Origin: Planctomycetes bacterium ADurb.Bin069
Lineage (GTDB): Bacteria; Planctomycetota; UBA8108; UBA8890; UBA8898
Direction: 5' to 3'
Assembly: GCA_002070955.1 (NCBI GenBank)
Contig: MWEK01000006.1
Span: 1 to 64,000 of the forward strand
Length of the DNA stretch: 64,000 nt
In this document: piece after piece, positions 7,932 through 17,722 of the stretch
Layout: every line of letters starts with the position of its first letter
Numbering within the stretch: the first letter of the stretch is position 1
Notes under the pieces: generated by a model
Seen by the model: only the letters and a program-made list of their open reading frames with translations
What the model was told of the DNA's origin: nothing
Database searches by the model: none
Position numbers and translations under genes: made by a program

Positions 7932-9464
7932 CTAGCGGCGCTCCCCGTTCTCGTTCTCGCCGCTCCGGCCCGCGCCGAAGAACGCGCCGTAGATCGCCCT
8001 GACCGCGGGCTCGCTGTCCTCGTTGCGGACCCCGAAAAGGATGCTCAACTCCGACGCGCCTTGGTTGATGACCTCGAGGTTGATCTTTGCCCGGGCCAGC
8101 GCGCTGACGAGGCGCGCCGCCACCCCCGTGTGGCGCTTCATGCCCTCGCCGACGGCGATCACCATGGCCTTGTTGTGCTCGACGTCGACCTTGTCGGCGC
8201 GCAGCTCGCGGTAGATGCGGCGGATGATCTGGCTGGACATGTCGCCCTGGAGCTGCGACTGATCGAGGTACACGCTCACCGAATCGATGCCGGAGGGCAT
8301 GTGCTCGAAGGAGAGGTGGAAGTCCTCCAGGATCCCGAGGAGCCGCCGGCCGAAGCCGACCTCGCGGTTCATCAAGTACTTCTCGACGTTGAAGCAGCAG
8401 AAACTCTTCTTCATGGCCACGCCGACGAGGATCTCGGCCAGCGCGATGCGGCTGTCGACGATGCGCGTGCCCGGGAAGTCGACGTTGTTCGAGTTTCTGA
8501 GGTTGATCGGGATGTGCTTGCGCCTGACGGGCAGGATGGCGTCGTGGTGGATCACCCGGAAACCCATGTAGGCCAGCTCGCGGATCTCGCGGAACGTGAT
8601 CTCGTGGATGATCTCGGCGTTGGGCACGATGGAGGGATCGGCCCTGAGGATGCCGTCCACGTCGGTCCAGTTCTCGTACACGTCGGCGTCGACGGCCTCG
8701 GCCAGGAGCGCGCCGGTCAAGTCGGAACCGCCGCGGCTGAAGGTCGCCATCTGCCCCTTCGGGGTGATGCCGTAGAAGCCGGGAAAGATGGTGATGCCCG
8801 GCCTGCCTGCCAGATTGGCCTCGAGGTTCTTCAGGCCCTCGGGGAGCGGGAAGGCATCGCCGAACTCCTCGCTGACGATAAGCCCGACATCGCCGGGACC
8901 GACGAACTGGGCGGGCGCCTTGCGCACGTCCCGCAGGTAGTCCGCGAGGACCTGCGCCATCATCTTCTCGCCCATGGCCTTGAGGGCATCCCGGTAGGCG
9001 CTGCCTTGGGATGTGTCGCCCGCCAGGACCGTGTCCAGCTCCTTGAGCAGCCTGCGCAGGGTGCCGGGCGGAAGCTCGAGCCCGCGGCAGATGTCGGTGT
9101 AGCGCGCGCGGATCTTCTCAAGCGGCGCTCCTGCCTCGCCGCCCGCCAGGCGGTTGCGCGCTAATTGGATGAGGAGATCGGTGATTTTCTCGTCCCCGGC
9201 GTTCGCCTTGCCCGGCGCCGAGACGACGATGATGCGCCGGGCGGGGTCCTTCAGGATGATGTCGGCGACGTTCCTGACGCCCGCGGCCGTCGCGAGCGAG
9301 CTGCCGCCGAACTTCGCGACCTTGCAGGGCGCCGCGGGCACGGCGGCCGCGGTTGCGGCAGCCGGCTGGGCGTCCGCGGCTTTGCGGGCGCCGCGGGAAC
9401 CCGACTTCGTCTGCGCCCCGGTTTCCGGTTCGCTCGTGTTGTCGATATCGTTGGGCGTGTCCAT
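7932..9464 (-). CDS. lysC: aspartate kinase with two ACT domains
   Basis: This 510-residue enzyme makes aspartyl phosphate, the first step to lysine, methionine and threonine. The kinase motif KFGGSSLATAAGVRNVADII lies about 50 residues in, after a low-complexity Ala/Pro/Thr-rich extension that is not usual for the family. Further family stretches are SRGGSDLTGALLAEAV, YENWTDVDGI and MGFRVIHHDAILPVRRK. The last 150 residues form paired ACT regulatory domains (NLEVINQGASELSILFGV), which suggests feedback control by an amino acid. The ATG at 9464 (MDTPND) is preferred over an upstream GTG that overlaps a -10-like box, but its ribosome site is weak. lysC, thrA or metL cannot be told apart. Confidence 0.88.
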   Translation of the reverse strand: MDTPNDIDNTSEPETGAQTKSGSRGARKAADAQPAAATAAAVPAAPCKVAKFGGSSLATAAGVRNVADIILKDPARRIIVVSAPGKANAGDEKITDLLIQLARNRLAGGEAGAPLEKIRARYTDICRGLELPPGTLRRLLKELDTVLAGDTSQGSAYRDALKAMGEKMMAQVLADYLRDVRKAPAQFVGPGDVGLIVSEEFGDAFPLPEGLKNLEANLAGRPGITIFPGFYGITPKGQMATFSRGGSDLTGALLAEAVDADVYENWTDVDGILRADPSIVPNAEIIHEITFREIRELAYMGFRVIHHDAILPVRRKHIPINLRNSNNVDFPGTRIVDSRIALAEILVGVAMKKSFCCFNVEKYLMNREVGFGRRLLGILEDFHLSFEHMPSGIDSVSVYLDQSQLQGDMSSQIIRRIYRELRADKVDVEHNKAMVIAVGEGMKRHTGVAARLVSALARAKINLEVINQGASELSILFGVRNEDSEPAVRAIYGAFFGAGRSGENENGERR

Positions 9465-9497
9465 ATCTGGCTCGATCCGGGTTGGCACGAAAGGCGG

Positions 9498-9503
9498 ATT
9501 ATA
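9498..9503 (-). promoter_or_regulatory. possible -10 box for the aspartate kinase-galK operon
   Basis: A perfect TATAAT on the minus strand lies 33 bases before the chosen ATG at 9464. No convincing -35 element was seen. Confidence 0.35.
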
Positions 9504-9619
9504 CCGCACCGCGGGGCCGAGAGGGTAGCTCGCCGCCCGCCGGCCGCTGTTCCGGGCGGGCGCTCTGCGGTATGATCGTGCCCTGGCGTAGGCGGCGATG
9601 GCGCCGCCGAGGAGGTCCC

Positions 9620-10189
9620 ATGGCGCGCGCGATCCGCGTGGGCGGCTGCGTGATACGGCTGTTGCAGGGCGACATCACCGCTTGCCGCACGGATGCCATC
9701 GTCAACGCGGCCAACTCGACGCTCATGGGCGGAGGCGGCGTCGACGGGGCGATTCACAGGGCCGGCGGCCCGGCCATCGCCGAGGAATGCGCGCGGATTC
9801 CCGCCGGACCAGGCGGCCGCTGTCCGCCGGGCCGGGCCGTGGCGACGGGCGCGGGCAAGCTCGGCGCGCGCTTCGTCATCCACGCCGTCGGGCCTGTCTG
9901 GCGCGGCGGCGGCGAGGGCGAGGAGGCCATTCTGGCGGACGCTTACCGCAACGCGCTCCTGCGCGCGGTCGAGAAGGACTGCGCCTCGGTCGCCTTTCCC
10001 GCCATCGCCACCGGCGCGTATCGTTTTCCCATGGAGAGCGCCGCGCGCATCGCCGCGGCGACGGTGAAGAACTTCCTCGCCGAGCGCCGCGCCCCGCGCG
10101 AAGTTCTGTTTGTTCTTTTCTCGGCCGAAGACCTGGCCGTCTACGAACGCATCCTGGAACCGCTCGCACAAAACCCGCCGACGGAGTGA
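9620..10189 (+). CDS. macro domain protein (ADP-ribose binding / O-acetyl-ADP-ribose deacetylase type)
   Basis: This is a 189-residue single-domain protein. The ATG at 9620 follows GGAGGT. Macro-domain hallmarks are VGGCVIRLLQGDITACRTDA, IVNAANSTLMGGGGVDGAIH (the NAAN motif and Gly-rich loop), GPAIAEEC, VIHAVGPVW and FPAIATGAYRFPMESAA. The YmdB/MacroD class removes ADP-ribose or deacetylates O-acetyl-ADP-ribose in the cytoplasm. The leucyl aminopeptidase gene starts four bases after the stop, so the two form a transcription unit. No ADP-ribosyltransferase is nearby, so the physiological partner is unknown. Confidence 0.88.
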   Translation: MARAIRVGGCVIRLLQGDITACRTDAIVNAANSTLMGGGGVDGAIHRAGGPAIAEECARIPAGPGGRCPPGRAVATGAGKLGARFVIHAVGPVWRGGGEGEEAILADAYRNALLRAVEKDCASVAFPAIATGAYRFPMESAARIAAATVKNFLAERRAPREVLFVLFSAEDLAVYERILEPLAQNPPTE

Positions 10190-10193
10190 ACCC

Positions 10194-11609
10194 ATGCGCA
10201 TCGAAATCGTTGCACGCCCTCCCGCCGCGCCGTCCGCCATGACATGCCGCTTCGAAGGGCTGGAAGATGAGGCTTCCGAGGACGGCGGCGCGCGGAAGCC
10301 GCGGCCGGTGAAGTTCGTCGCCGAGCGGGACCGCGTCGGGCTGCGGATCAACGCCGGCTCCTTCAAGAACCTCGAGGCCGGCGAAAAGCGCCGCGTCGCG
10401 GGCGGCGCCGCGGTGACGCACGCGGCCGAGGCCGAGGCGGCGCACCTCATCTGGGAATTGGACCGCGACATTAAGGCGGAGCACTTTCGGGAGCTGCTGT
10501 GGGGCGCGCTGCTGGCTGCGTACCGCTTCGACGCTTTCAAGGGAAAGAAACGCGGCGCTCGGCGCCTGCCCGCGCGCCTGACGATCGCCGCCGGCGCCGG
10601 AGCGGCGGCGCTCAAGAGGGAGGCGCGCCGCATCGAGGCGATCAACGCGGGCGTGGTCCTGGCTCGCGATCTGGTCAACACCCCGGCCAACGCGCTTGCG
10701 CCGCGCGATCTTGCCGCGCGCGCCCGCGCCGTGGCGGCGCAGGGCCGCTTGGGCTTCCGCCTGCTCTCCGCCCGCGAGCTGGCGCGGGGCGGGTACGCCG
10801 GCATCACGGCCGTGGGGCGCGGCAGCGCCAACCCGCCGGTGATGTTCGCGCTCAGTTACCGGCCGCGGGGCCCGCGGCGGGCGGGTCCGCCGCTCTGCCT
10901 CGTCGGCAAGGGGCTCACCTTCGATTCGGGCGGGATCAGCATCAAGCCTTCCGACCGCATGTGGGAGATGAAAGGCGACATGAGCGGCTGCGCCGCGGTG
11001 ATCGGCGCCATGCACGCCATTGCGCGCCTCGCGCCGCCGGTCGAGGTGACGGGCGTGTGCGCCGCGGCCGAGAATCTTCCCGACGGCAAGGCCTACCGGC
11101 CGGGCGATGTGCTCAGGTTCCGGAACGGGCGCACGGTCGAGGTCCGGAACACCGACGCGGAAGGACGCTTGGTGCTCGCCGATGCGCTGCTCTTCGCGCA
11201 GGACACCCTCAAGCAGCGGCGCATCGTCGAGTTCTCGACCCTCACGGGCGCCTGCATGCGGGCCCTCGGTCCCCAGTATGCGGGGCTCATGTCGCGCTCG
11301 GCCGGCCTGGCCGAGGAGGTTAAGGCCGCGGCCCAGGCCGGCGGGGAGCCTGTCTGGGAGCTGCCCATGCACCCGGAGTACCGCGGCCAGCTCGACAGCC
11401 CGGTTGCGGACATCATCAACACGGGCGGCAAATACGCGGGCGCCCAGGCCGCGGCGTGGTTCCTGCAGGAGTTCATCCATAGGGGCACCGAGTTCGTCCA
11501 CCTCGATATCGCCGGCACGTTTTGGGCCGAGAGAGAGCACAAGTACTGGTCGCAGACGGGCGCCACCGGCGCGGGCGTGCGTTTGGCCGTCGCGCTCGCG
11601 GCGCGATAA
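10194..11609 (+). CDS. pepA: leucyl aminopeptidase, M17 family
   Basis: This 471-residue cytosolic metallopeptidase removes N-terminal residues from peptides. The ATG at 10194 lies four bases after the macro-domain stop; any earlier start would overlap that gene. The N-terminal half is the variable domain. The catalytic half has VGKGLTFDSGGISIKP, MKGDMSGCAAV and the M17 signature NTDAEGRLVLADAL, which carry the Lys, Asp and Glu ligands of the two-metal site. The sequence ends AAREL-like (VAL-AAR). Length fits the family (about 480-500). Identification is firm. Confidence 0.92.
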   Translation: MRIEIVARPPAAPSAMTCRFEGLEDEASEDGGARKPRPVKFVAERDRVGLRINAGSFKNLEAGEKRRVAGGAAVTHAAEAEAAHLIWELDRDIKAEHFRELLWGALLAAYRFDAFKGKKRGARRLPARLTIAAGAGAAALKREARRIEAINAGVVLARDLVNTPANALAPRDLAARARAVAAQGRLGFRLLSARELARGGYAGITAVGRGSANPPVMFALSYRPRGPRRAGPPLCLVGKGLTFDSGGISIKPSDRMWEMKGDMSGCAAVIGAMHAIARLAPPVEVTGVCAAAENLPDGKAYRPGDVLRFRNGRTVEVRNTDAEGRLVLADALLFAQDTLKQRRIVEFSTLTGACMRALGPQYAGLMSRSAGLAEEVKAAAQAGGEPVWELPMHPEYRGQLDSPVADIINTGGKYAGAQAAAWFLQEFIHRGTEFVHLDIAGTFWAEREHKYWSQTGATGAGVRLAVALAAR

Positions 11610-11624
11610 CGCGGGGCGGCCATC

Positions 11625-11648
11625 GGCCCGCCCCGCCCGGGGCGGGCC
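11625..11648 (+). terminator. GC-rich terminator hairpin after pepA
   Basis: A perfect 10-bp stem (GGCCCGCCCC / GGGGCGGGCC) with a 4-base loop starts 16 bases after the pepA stop. It is followed by only a weak T-run (TGTATT). Confidence 0.55.
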
Positions 11649-11864
11649 TGTATTCCCGGGGTTATAACGCCGCGCCGGGCTGAATCGGCGTATTTCCGGG
11701 GCGCGGAAAAATCCGCTCAAAAAGTCTCCGTTTCGGCGCGTCCGCGTCCGATTAAGAAGGCTGGTCCCATACGAAGGCGGACGAGCAGGCGCCGCCTGGA
11801 GCAAGGTTGGTGGGAAGCGCGCGGCGCCGGCCGCGCCGGGGAGACAGCGCAAAGGGAGCAGCAC

Positions 11865-12278
11865 ATGGACTGGGGAGAGAAGCTTGCCACCGGAGTGTCA
11901 GAGCTCGATGACCGTCACCGGGAGCTCGTCGAACGCATCAACACGGTGCTGGAGGGTATCGATCAGATGCGGGGCCAGGAGATGATCGGCGCCGCGCTCG
12001 ACGAGTTCGGCGGCTGCGCGCTCGATTACTTCCGGGAAGAAGAGACGTTCCTGCGCGCCGCGGCCTATCCGGACTACGAGCGGCATCGCGATCTGCACGA
12101 CGGCTTCGTGCGCGAGTTCCAGGAAATGCGCGACCGCTTCGACGTCGAGGGGGCCAGCCTGCTGGTCATCTCCATGGTCCAGCACGGCCTGATCAAGTGG
12201 CTGCTTGACCACATTGCCGAGGCGGACAAGGAGTGGATCGCCGCCGTGTACCAGAAGGACGACGCGGTGCCGGCCTAG
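11865..12278 (+). CDS. bacteriohemerythrin
   Basis: This is a 137-residue four-helix O2-binding protein. The ATG at 11865 follows AAAGGGAG. The non-haem di-iron ligands are all visible: His in DRHRELV, Glu in YFREEETFL, the two His of YERHRDLHDGF, and His plus Asp in WLLDHIAEAD. The start MDWGEKLATGVSELDD also fits the family. It is a soluble single domain with no signalling fusion, so it may store or deliver oxygen or sense it. It is transcribed alone and converges on the next gene with a 24-base gap. Identification is firm. Confidence 0.9.
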   Translation: MDWGEKLATGVSELDDRHRELVERINTVLEGIDQMRGQEMIGAALDEFGGCALDYFREEETFLRAAAYPDYERHRDLHDGFVREFQEMRDRFDVEGASLLVISMVQHGLIKWLLDHIAEADKEWIAAVYQKDDAVPA

Positions 12279-12302
12279 GGCATCGGCGCTCGTTCCGGAA
12301 TC

Positions 12303-13421
12303 CTACTTGAGCCCCAATCCCAGGACGCGCCGGCAGTATTCAAGCCCGTGCTCCAGGTCGAACCTCTGCTGCGCCCGGGTCAATTCCTTCGATTGCGCGC
12401 CGGCGGGGCGGCCCGGCGTGAGGGTGAACTTGCGGCCGCGCTTGGCGAGGGCGACGAAGCGGGCGAACTCGCCGGCGCGCGCCCTGGGGAACTCCTTCCA
12501 CAGGTCGGGCTCGAGGTATGGAAGATCGCGGGGCCAGATGTACGAGAGGATCTCCAGGACGAAGGGCACGCCCGGGCAGAGCTCGCGGAACCGGTCGATG
12601 TACGCCGGCCAGTCGGTGACGCCTTCGCCCATGTTCGCCCACATGGCGCCGGCGCCGCGGGGGGTCTCCCACACGGCGGTGTCGCGCATGCCCGTCGTGA
12701 CCGTGTAGGGACCGAGAACCTCCAGGTTCACCATGGGGTCCTCCATGGTGTAGACGGCGTTGCCGCAGTCCAATGTGGCGCCCACCACATCCTTCCCGGC
12801 TTCCTCGATGAGCATGGCGAGCTCCCAGGCCTGCATGTCGGCGGCATGGTTCTCCACCGCGATCCTGACGTTGGCGTCGGCGGCCTCGGCGCGGACGGCC
12901 TTGAGAGTCTTGATCATGGCCTCGATATGCCGGTAAATGCCGCCGTCGCCCTTGCGGTCGTTGCTCGTGCCCAGATAGCAGCGCGCCACGCGGGCGCCCA
13001 GCGTTTTGGCGGTGCGAATCAGAAGCCGCGCGTGCTCCTCCGCCGGGCCGAGCCGGTTTCGGTCGTAGGCCGACGAGGTCGGGCAGATGCTGCCCGTGCC
13101 GGCCTGGAGCTCGATTCCCGCCGCCGCGGCCTGCGCCTTGATTTTTTCCAGATAGTCGCCCTCGAGACTCTCGTAGACGTTGAGGTCCGAAAGGAGCAGC
13201 GTGTCCACTCTCTGAGCCGCGGCGTACTCGATCAATGCCGGCGCCTTCCAGCCGAAGTCGCGGATTGAGAAGTTGTCGAAGCCGAGCTTGATCCCGCGCC
13301 GTGGGGCGGAAGCCTCCGCGGGTGCGCCGCGCAGCGCCGTCGAGGCGCCCGCGGCCGCGGCGGCGCTCATGAAGGCGCGGCGGCCGAAAACCCGTGAACC
13401 GCTTGTCCGTGTCGAATGCAT
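12303..13421 (-). CDS. Tat-exported sugar phosphate isomerase/epimerase-like TIM barrel protein
   Basis: This is a 372-residue protein. The ATG at 13421 follows AGGAGG. A twin-arginine signal is visible (GRRAFMSAAAAAGAST). The mature part is a xylose isomerase-like TIM barrel (AP_endonuc_2 family): GIKLGFDNFSIRD, a helix-strand pattern ending LLLSDLNVYE, RIAVENHAADMQAWELAML with a metal-ligand Glu-x-His, GATLDCGNAVYTMEDP, and FVLEILSYIWPRD. Tat-exported relatives are abundant in planctomycetes and are thought to act on sugars in the periplasm. The substrate cannot be assigned. It converges on the bacteriohemerythrin gene. Confidence 0.82.
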   Translation of the reverse strand: MHSTRTSGSRVFGRRAFMSAAAAAGASTALRGAPAEASAPRRGIKLGFDNFSIRDFGWKAPALIEYAAAQRVDTLLLSDLNVYESLEGDYLEKIKAQAAAAGIELQAGTGSICPTSSAYDRNRLGPAEEHARLLIRTAKTLGARVARCYLGTSNDRKGDGGIYRHIEAMIKTLKAVRAEAADANVRIAVENHAADMQAWELAMLIEEAGKDVVGATLDCGNAVYTMEDPMVNLEVLGPYTVTTGMRDTAVWETPRGAGAMWANMGEGVTDWPAYIDRFRELCPGVPFVLEILSYIWPRDLPYLEPDLWKEFPRARAGEFARFVALAKRGRKFTLTPGRPAGAQSKELTRAQQRFDLEHGLEYCRRVLGLGLK

Positions 13422-13463
13422 CGCTTCCTCCTAGGCGGCGCGCACCGCCGCGCGGCGCCGCCT

Positions 13464-14237
13464 CTATTGTGCGGGCGGAGCGCCGCGGAGGTCAACCGGC
13501 GGTGCGGCGTGGGCTTCGAGCTTGTGGAGCAGCGCCTTCAGCGCGGCCAGCTCGCCGCGCAGGGCTTGCAGGGCATCGTCCTGGGCGTCGTTCTTGCCCC
13601 GCACGAACCACGAGGAGAGAAATCCCGCCAGCGCCGTGAAGAGCCCCACGCCCGCGGCCATGACGGCTGTCGCGACGAGGCGTCCCTCGGTTGTCACGGG
13701 GTACTTGTCGCCGTAGCCCACGGTCGCCATCGTGACCACGGACCACCAAACCGCGTCCTCGGCGGTTCGGATGTTGCCCTGGTCTCCAGCCGCCTTTTCG
13801 AACTGGAAGATCGCGATGCTGGCGAAGGTGGCGAAGATGATCCCCATGAGCGCCGTCGTAAGGAGCGTGGCTTCGGCCCGGCGGTGGAGCACGAAACCGA
13901 GGAGCACCTTCGTCGAGCGCACGCCGCGCAGCAGCCGGAGCAGCCTGAGCACCCGCGCAAAGCGTCCCCAGCGGGCGGCGCCGAGCATCGGGATGCTCGA
14001 CAGCAGATCGATCCAGCCCCAGGTGACGAGATACGCGAGCTTCCGCTCGGCCCGGGCGAGACAGACGACGAAGTCGATCAGGAAGATGAGGCAGATCGCC
14101 GTGTCGGCGCAGGCGAGGATCGCGGCCGTCTCCGCGTCGATCTCGGCGAAGGTGTCGACCGCCAGCATAATGAGGACGAAGACGCACAAGGCGAGCATGA
14201 AGAGCTGATAGGGACCGGCGTTGCGTTCGTGGGCCAT
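13464..14237 (-). CDS. voltage-gated potassium channel
   Basis: This 257-residue membrane protein has six transmembrane segments. S1-S3 lie in the first 85 residues. The S4 voltage sensor has spaced arginines (RWGRFARVLRLLRLLRGVR). S5 is GIIFATFASIAIF, the pore carries the K+ filter TMATVGYGDKYPVT, and S6 follows. A short helical C-terminal tail (ALQALRGELAALKALLHKLE) could be a tetramerising coiled coil. Overall this is a Kv-type channel without an RCK domain. It lies between the TIM-barrel gene and EF-G on the same strand, and nothing nearby hints at regulation. Confidence 0.88.
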   Translation of the reverse strand: MAHERNAGPYQLFMLALCVFVLIMLAVDTFAEIDAETAAILACADTAICLIFLIDFVVCLARAERKLAYLVTWGWIDLLSSIPMLGAARWGRFARVLRLLRLLRGVRSTKVLLGFVLHRRAEATLLTTALMGIIFATFASIAIFQFEKAAGDQGNIRTAEDAVWWSVVTMATVGYGDKYPVTTEGRLVATAVMAAGVGLFTALAGFLSSWFVRGKNDAQDDALQALRGELAALKALLHKLEAHAAPPVDLRGAPPAQ

Positions 14238-14337
14238 GGAAGCCTCCGCACTGGGTCTGCGAGCACGGGCGCCGCGCGCGGACGCCCTCGGGAGAGCGTA
14301 GCCTACCGCGGGCGCCGCTTCCAGAGGCCGGGAGCGC

Positions 14338-16461
14338 TTACGTCCGCGCGCCCTGCCGCCGCCGTCGCCCCGCGGGGCGGGCCGCGGCCTCTTTGCGCGC
14401 CGCGATGATCTCTTCGGCCAGGGTGAACGGCACGGCCTCGTAGCCCTCGAAGTGCAGCGTGAAGTTCCCCCGGCCCTGGGTCATGTTGCGCAGATCGGTC
14501 GCGTAGCCGAACATGTTGGCGAGGGGGCAGAACGCGGCGATGGCGACATGCCCGCTGCGGCGCTGCATCGAGGCGATGCGGCCGCGCCGCAGGCAGATGT
14601 TCCCGGCGATCGCCCCCGCGTGCTCCTCGGGCGCGGTGACATCGAGCTTCATGACGGGCTCGAGCAGCTCCGGAGTGTCCTGCAAGCAGGCCTTCTTGAA
14701 GGCGCTCGACGCGCAGATGCGGAACGCGAGCTCCGAGCTGTCGACCTCGTGGTGCGAGCCGTCGGTGACGGTGACGCGAATGTCAACGACGGGGAAGCCG
14801 GCCCAGACGCCCTTGCGCATCGCTTCGACGACGCCCTTCTCGATGGCGGGAATGTACTCGCGGGGGACGGCGCCGTTTCGGATCGCGTTGACGAATTCGA
14901 AGCCGCGCCCCGCATCGAGCGGCTCGAGCGTCATGACGATGTGCGCGTACTGGCCGCGCCCGCCGGTCTGCTTCCGGTGCTTCTCGTCGATCCGGACCGT
15001 GTTGGCCAAGGTCTCGCGGTACGCGACCTGCGGCGCGCCGGCGGCGACTTGGACGCCGAACTCCCGGCGCAGGCGGTCCACGATGACCTCCAAATGCAGT
15101 TCGCCCATGCCGGCGATGATCGTTTCCTCGGTTTCGGCATCGGCGGTGACGGTGAAGGTGGGATCCTCCTCGGCGAGGCGGCGGAGCGCCTCCCCGAGCT
15201 TGTCGCCATCGCCGTTCGCGGGGGCGCGCACCGCGATGCCGAGCACCGGCGTCGGGAACTTGATCGCCTCGAGGATGATCGGGTGCTCCTGGCAGCAGAT
15301 CGAATCGCCGGTGACGGTGTCGGCGAGCCCGATGACGGCGCCGATTTCGCCCGCGGGCAGGGCGTCAACCAGTTCCCGGCGGTTCGCGTGCATGCGCATG
15401 AGGCGCCCCACGCGCTGGCGTTTGCCCTTCGTCGCGTTGAGCACGTAAGCGCCCGTGCGCAGCGTGCCGGAATAGACCCGCGTGAAAACCAGCTTCCCGA
15501 CGTGCTTGTCCGCCATGACCTTGAACGTGAGGGCGGCGAGGGGTTCGTCATCGTCGGGACGGCGCTCCAGGGGCTCGCCTTGCGGCGAGGCGCCCGTGAT
15601 GGGAGGCAGGTCGACCGGGCTGGGGAGGTAGTCGACGACCGCGTCGAGCAACTGCCGGATGCCCTTGTTGGCGAAGGCGCTCCCGCAGAGCACGGGACAG
15701 ATGCGGCGCGCGTGTGTCGCCGCGCGCAGGGCGGCCTTGAGCTCCGCGGGGGAGATGTCCTTGTCTCCGCAGAACTGCTCGAGGAGCCGGGCGTCGGTTT
15801 CGGCGGCTTTCTCGATGAGGAAGTGCCGCCACCGGGACGCCTCGGCCTCGAGCGCCGCCGGGATAGGCTCCTCGCGCGACGTTCCGCTCCGGTCGTCCTC
15901 GCCGAAGTACACCGCGCGCTGGGCGACCAGGTCGATGAGGCCGCGGAAGTCCTTCTCGGCGCCGATGGGGAGCATCACGGGCGCGGCGTTCGCGCCGAGC
16001 TTGTTCCGGATTTGACCGACCACCGCGGAGAAATCCGCGCCCGCGCGGTCCAGCTTGTTGATGAAGGCGATGCGCGGGACCCCGTATTTCTCGGCCTGGC
16101 GCCAGACCGTCTCGCTCTGGGGTTCGACGCCGCCCACGGCGCAGAAAAGCGCGATGGCGCCGTCCAGGACGCGCAGGCTACGCTCGACCTCGGCGGTGAA
16201 ATCGACGTGGCCGGGCGTATCGATGATATTGATTCGGCGGCCGTTCCAATCGCAGGTCGTGGCGGCGCTCGTGATGGTGATGCCGCGCTCCTGCTCCTGC
16301 GGCATCCAGTCCATGACGGCGGTGCCGTCGTGGACCTCGCCGAGCTTGTGCGACTTGCCCGTGAGGAAGAGGATACGTTCGGTGCACGTCGTCTTGCCGG
16401 CGTCGATATGCGCCATGATGCCGATGTTTCGGACGTGTCCGAGCGGATATTGCCGTGCCAT
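14338..16461 (-). CDS. fusA: elongation factor G
   Basis: This 707-residue translational GTPase promotes ribosome translocation. GTPase motifs are G1 [10 protein letters not shown]2 in [10 protein letters not shown]3 DTPGHVDF and G4 NKLD. Domain II ([19 protein letters not shown]), domain IV ([31 protein letters not shown]) and domain V ([13 protein letters not shown]) follow in order, with a basic tail RRRRQGART. The ATG at 16461 ([10 protein letters not shown]) is the family start; longer frames upstream are untranslated leader. It is not in a str operon: rpsL, rpsG and tuf are absent, so it may be a second EF-G copy. Confidence 0.93.
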   Translation of the reverse strand: MARQYPLGHVRNIGIMAHIDAGKTTCTERILFLTGKSHKLGEVHDGTAVMDWMPQEQERGITITSAATTCDWNGRRINIIDTPGHVDFTAEVERSLRVLDGAIALFCAVGGVEPQSETVWRQAEKYGVPRIAFINKLDRAGADFSAVVGQIRNKLGANAAPVMLPIGAEKDFRGLIDLVAQRAVYFGEDDRSGTSREEPIPAALEAEASRWRHFLIEKAAETDARLLEQFCGDKDISPAELKAALRAATHARRICPVLCGSAFANKGIRQLLDAVVDYLPSPVDLPPITGASPQGEPLERRPDDDEPLAALTFKVMADKHVGKLVFTRVYSGTLRTGAYVLNATKGKRQRVGRLMRMHANRRELVDALPAGEIGAVIGLADTVTGDSICCQEHPIILEAIKFPTPVLGIAVRAPANGDGDKLGEALRRLAEEDPTFTVTADAETEETIIAGMGELHLEVIVDRLRREFGVQVAAGAPQVAYRETLANTVRIDEKHRKQTGGRGQYAHIVMTLEPLDAGRGFEFVNAIRNGAVPREYIPAIEKGVVEAMRKGVWAGFPVVDIRVTVTDGSHHEVDSSELAFRICASSAFKKACLQDTPELLEPVMKLDVTAPEEHAGAIAGNICLRRGRIASMQRRSGHVAIAAFCPLANMFGYATDLRNMTQGRGNFTLHFEGYEAVPFTLAEEIIAARKEAAARPAGRRRRQGART

Positions 16462-16633
16462 ATAACGGTGCTCTCGTTGCTCTTTCGTGCGGGGATCCCT
16501 TCCCTGCCGCGGCGGCCCCTGCCGGGCGAGTGGATCCGAAGGGGCGCTTGGGCGTCCCCGACGGGCATTGCCGCGGGTGAGGTCTACGATGCAGCGTGTC
16601 CGCCGCACGAGGCGGACACAGACGCAAACAGTA

Positions 16634-16662
16634 AGTATAGGGTTGTATCGGCCGGAGAGCAA
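16634..16662 (-). promoter_or_regulatory. sigma70-like promoter for EF-G
   Basis: On the minus strand TTGCTC, a 17-base spacer and TATACT lie about 170 bases before the EF-G ATG. This would leave a fairly long leader. Confidence 0.5.
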
Positions 16663-16720
16663 GCGGGCTTCGGCATCGCGCCGGCGCCTCGGGCGGCCGT
16701 CGCGCGCAACCCCCGTGTTT

Positions 16721-17722
16721 TCAGGGCTTTGGCGCGGGGGCGGGCCGCGACGGATAGGGTCCCGTGAGCCGCGCGACGAGGAAATCCTCGAAGGCGCCGA
16801 GATCCTTCCACGCGGTGGCGACGTTCATGCTCTTGGCGGCCGGGTCGATCAGCGTCTTCCCGTCGTCGGCGACGCGGATGCCGATCCGTTCCATCACCAT
16901 CAGTTCCGTCGCAAACGCCAGGTACACCGCCACGGTGTCGAAGAGGACGCTGCTGCGTTCATCGGGCGCCTTCGGGTCGCCGCTGCTCCAGGCTCGGTAG
17001 TTCTCGATGATGGCCGCCGCGACCGGATCCCGCGTGTCGCGCACCTTGGCGTACTTCGCGCCCTTCAGCACGACCAAGCCGCACGTGTCGAGCGGCGTGA
17101 TCGTCACGTCCCACGGGGCCGAGAGCGCCGCGCGGCAGGCGCCGGGGTCGGCCTTTACGTTGTATTCCGCGTCGATGGCCGCCTTGCCGCCGTAGCCCTT
17201 GCGGACGCTCCCGTGCATGCCGACGAAGCGCGCTTTTTCGGCGATGCGCGGCTCGCGGGCCAGCGCCGTCGCGATGTTGGGCAGCGGGCCGACGGCGATG
17301 AGCGTCACGGTTTCCGGGGACCGCATGATCGTATCGATGATCGCGCCGACGCCGTCTTCGTGGACCGTGCCCGGGTACTTGGCGAGATCGTACGTGGCGA
17401 CCCACGCGGATTGGCCGCCGCCGCCCGTCGCGTTGACCTCCAGTCCGATGCCGATCGCCACGTCGGTCCGGCCCGCGCGCTCGAGCATCTTGGCGATGAG
17501 CGCCGCGCGGTAGCGCGCCTTGCCCTGATCGCCCACGACCAGCTTCAGGTCCAACTCCGGTGACTTGAGCAGAAAGCCGAGGGCCCAGGTGTCGTCGATG
17601 TCATCGCCGATGTCCGTGTCGAAGATGACCGGGATCGGACGCTTGTCGGCGCCCATGACGACCGCGGCGGAGACGAAGACGCCGAGCAGCGCCGCGGCGC
17701 GCATCGCGAGTTTGTTGCCCAT
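16721..17722 (-). CDS. exported nucleoside hydrolase (IUNH family)
   Basis: This is a 333-residue protein. The ATG at 17722 follows AAAGGAG. A signal peptide ([21 protein letters not shown]) precedes the family start [20 protein letters not shown], whose Asp cluster binds the catalytic Ca2+. The middle has [18 protein letters not shown] (the TLIAxGPLTNxA motif) and [11 protein letters not shown]; the fourth metal-binding Asp is probably in [14 protein letters not shown]. The family cleaves N-glycosidic bonds of nucleosides. Periplasmic export is unusual for classic purine salvage but common in planctomycete relatives. The exact substrate is unknown. Confidence 0.85.
   Translation of the reverse strand: MGNKLAMRAAALLGVFVSAAVVMGADKRPIPVIFDTDIGDDIDDTWALGFLLKSPELDLKLVVGDQGKARYRAALIAKMLERAGRTDVAIGIGLEVNATGGGGQSAWVATYDLAKYPGTVHEDGVGAIIDTIMRSPETVTLIAVGPLPNIATALAREPRIAEKARFVGMHGSVRKGYGGKAAIDAEYNVKADPGACRAALSAPWDVTITPLDTCGLVVLKGAKYAKVRDTRDPVAAAIIENYRAWSSGDPKAPDERSSVLFDTVAVYLAFATELMVMERIGIRVADDGKTLIDPAAKSMNVATAWKDLGAFEDFLVARLTGPYPSRPAPAPKP

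Noticed and set aside
14452..16767. A long open frame on the plus strand opposite EF-G
   Set aside because: It is a shadow of EF-G. No recognisable protein, and the EF-G motifs fix the coding strand.
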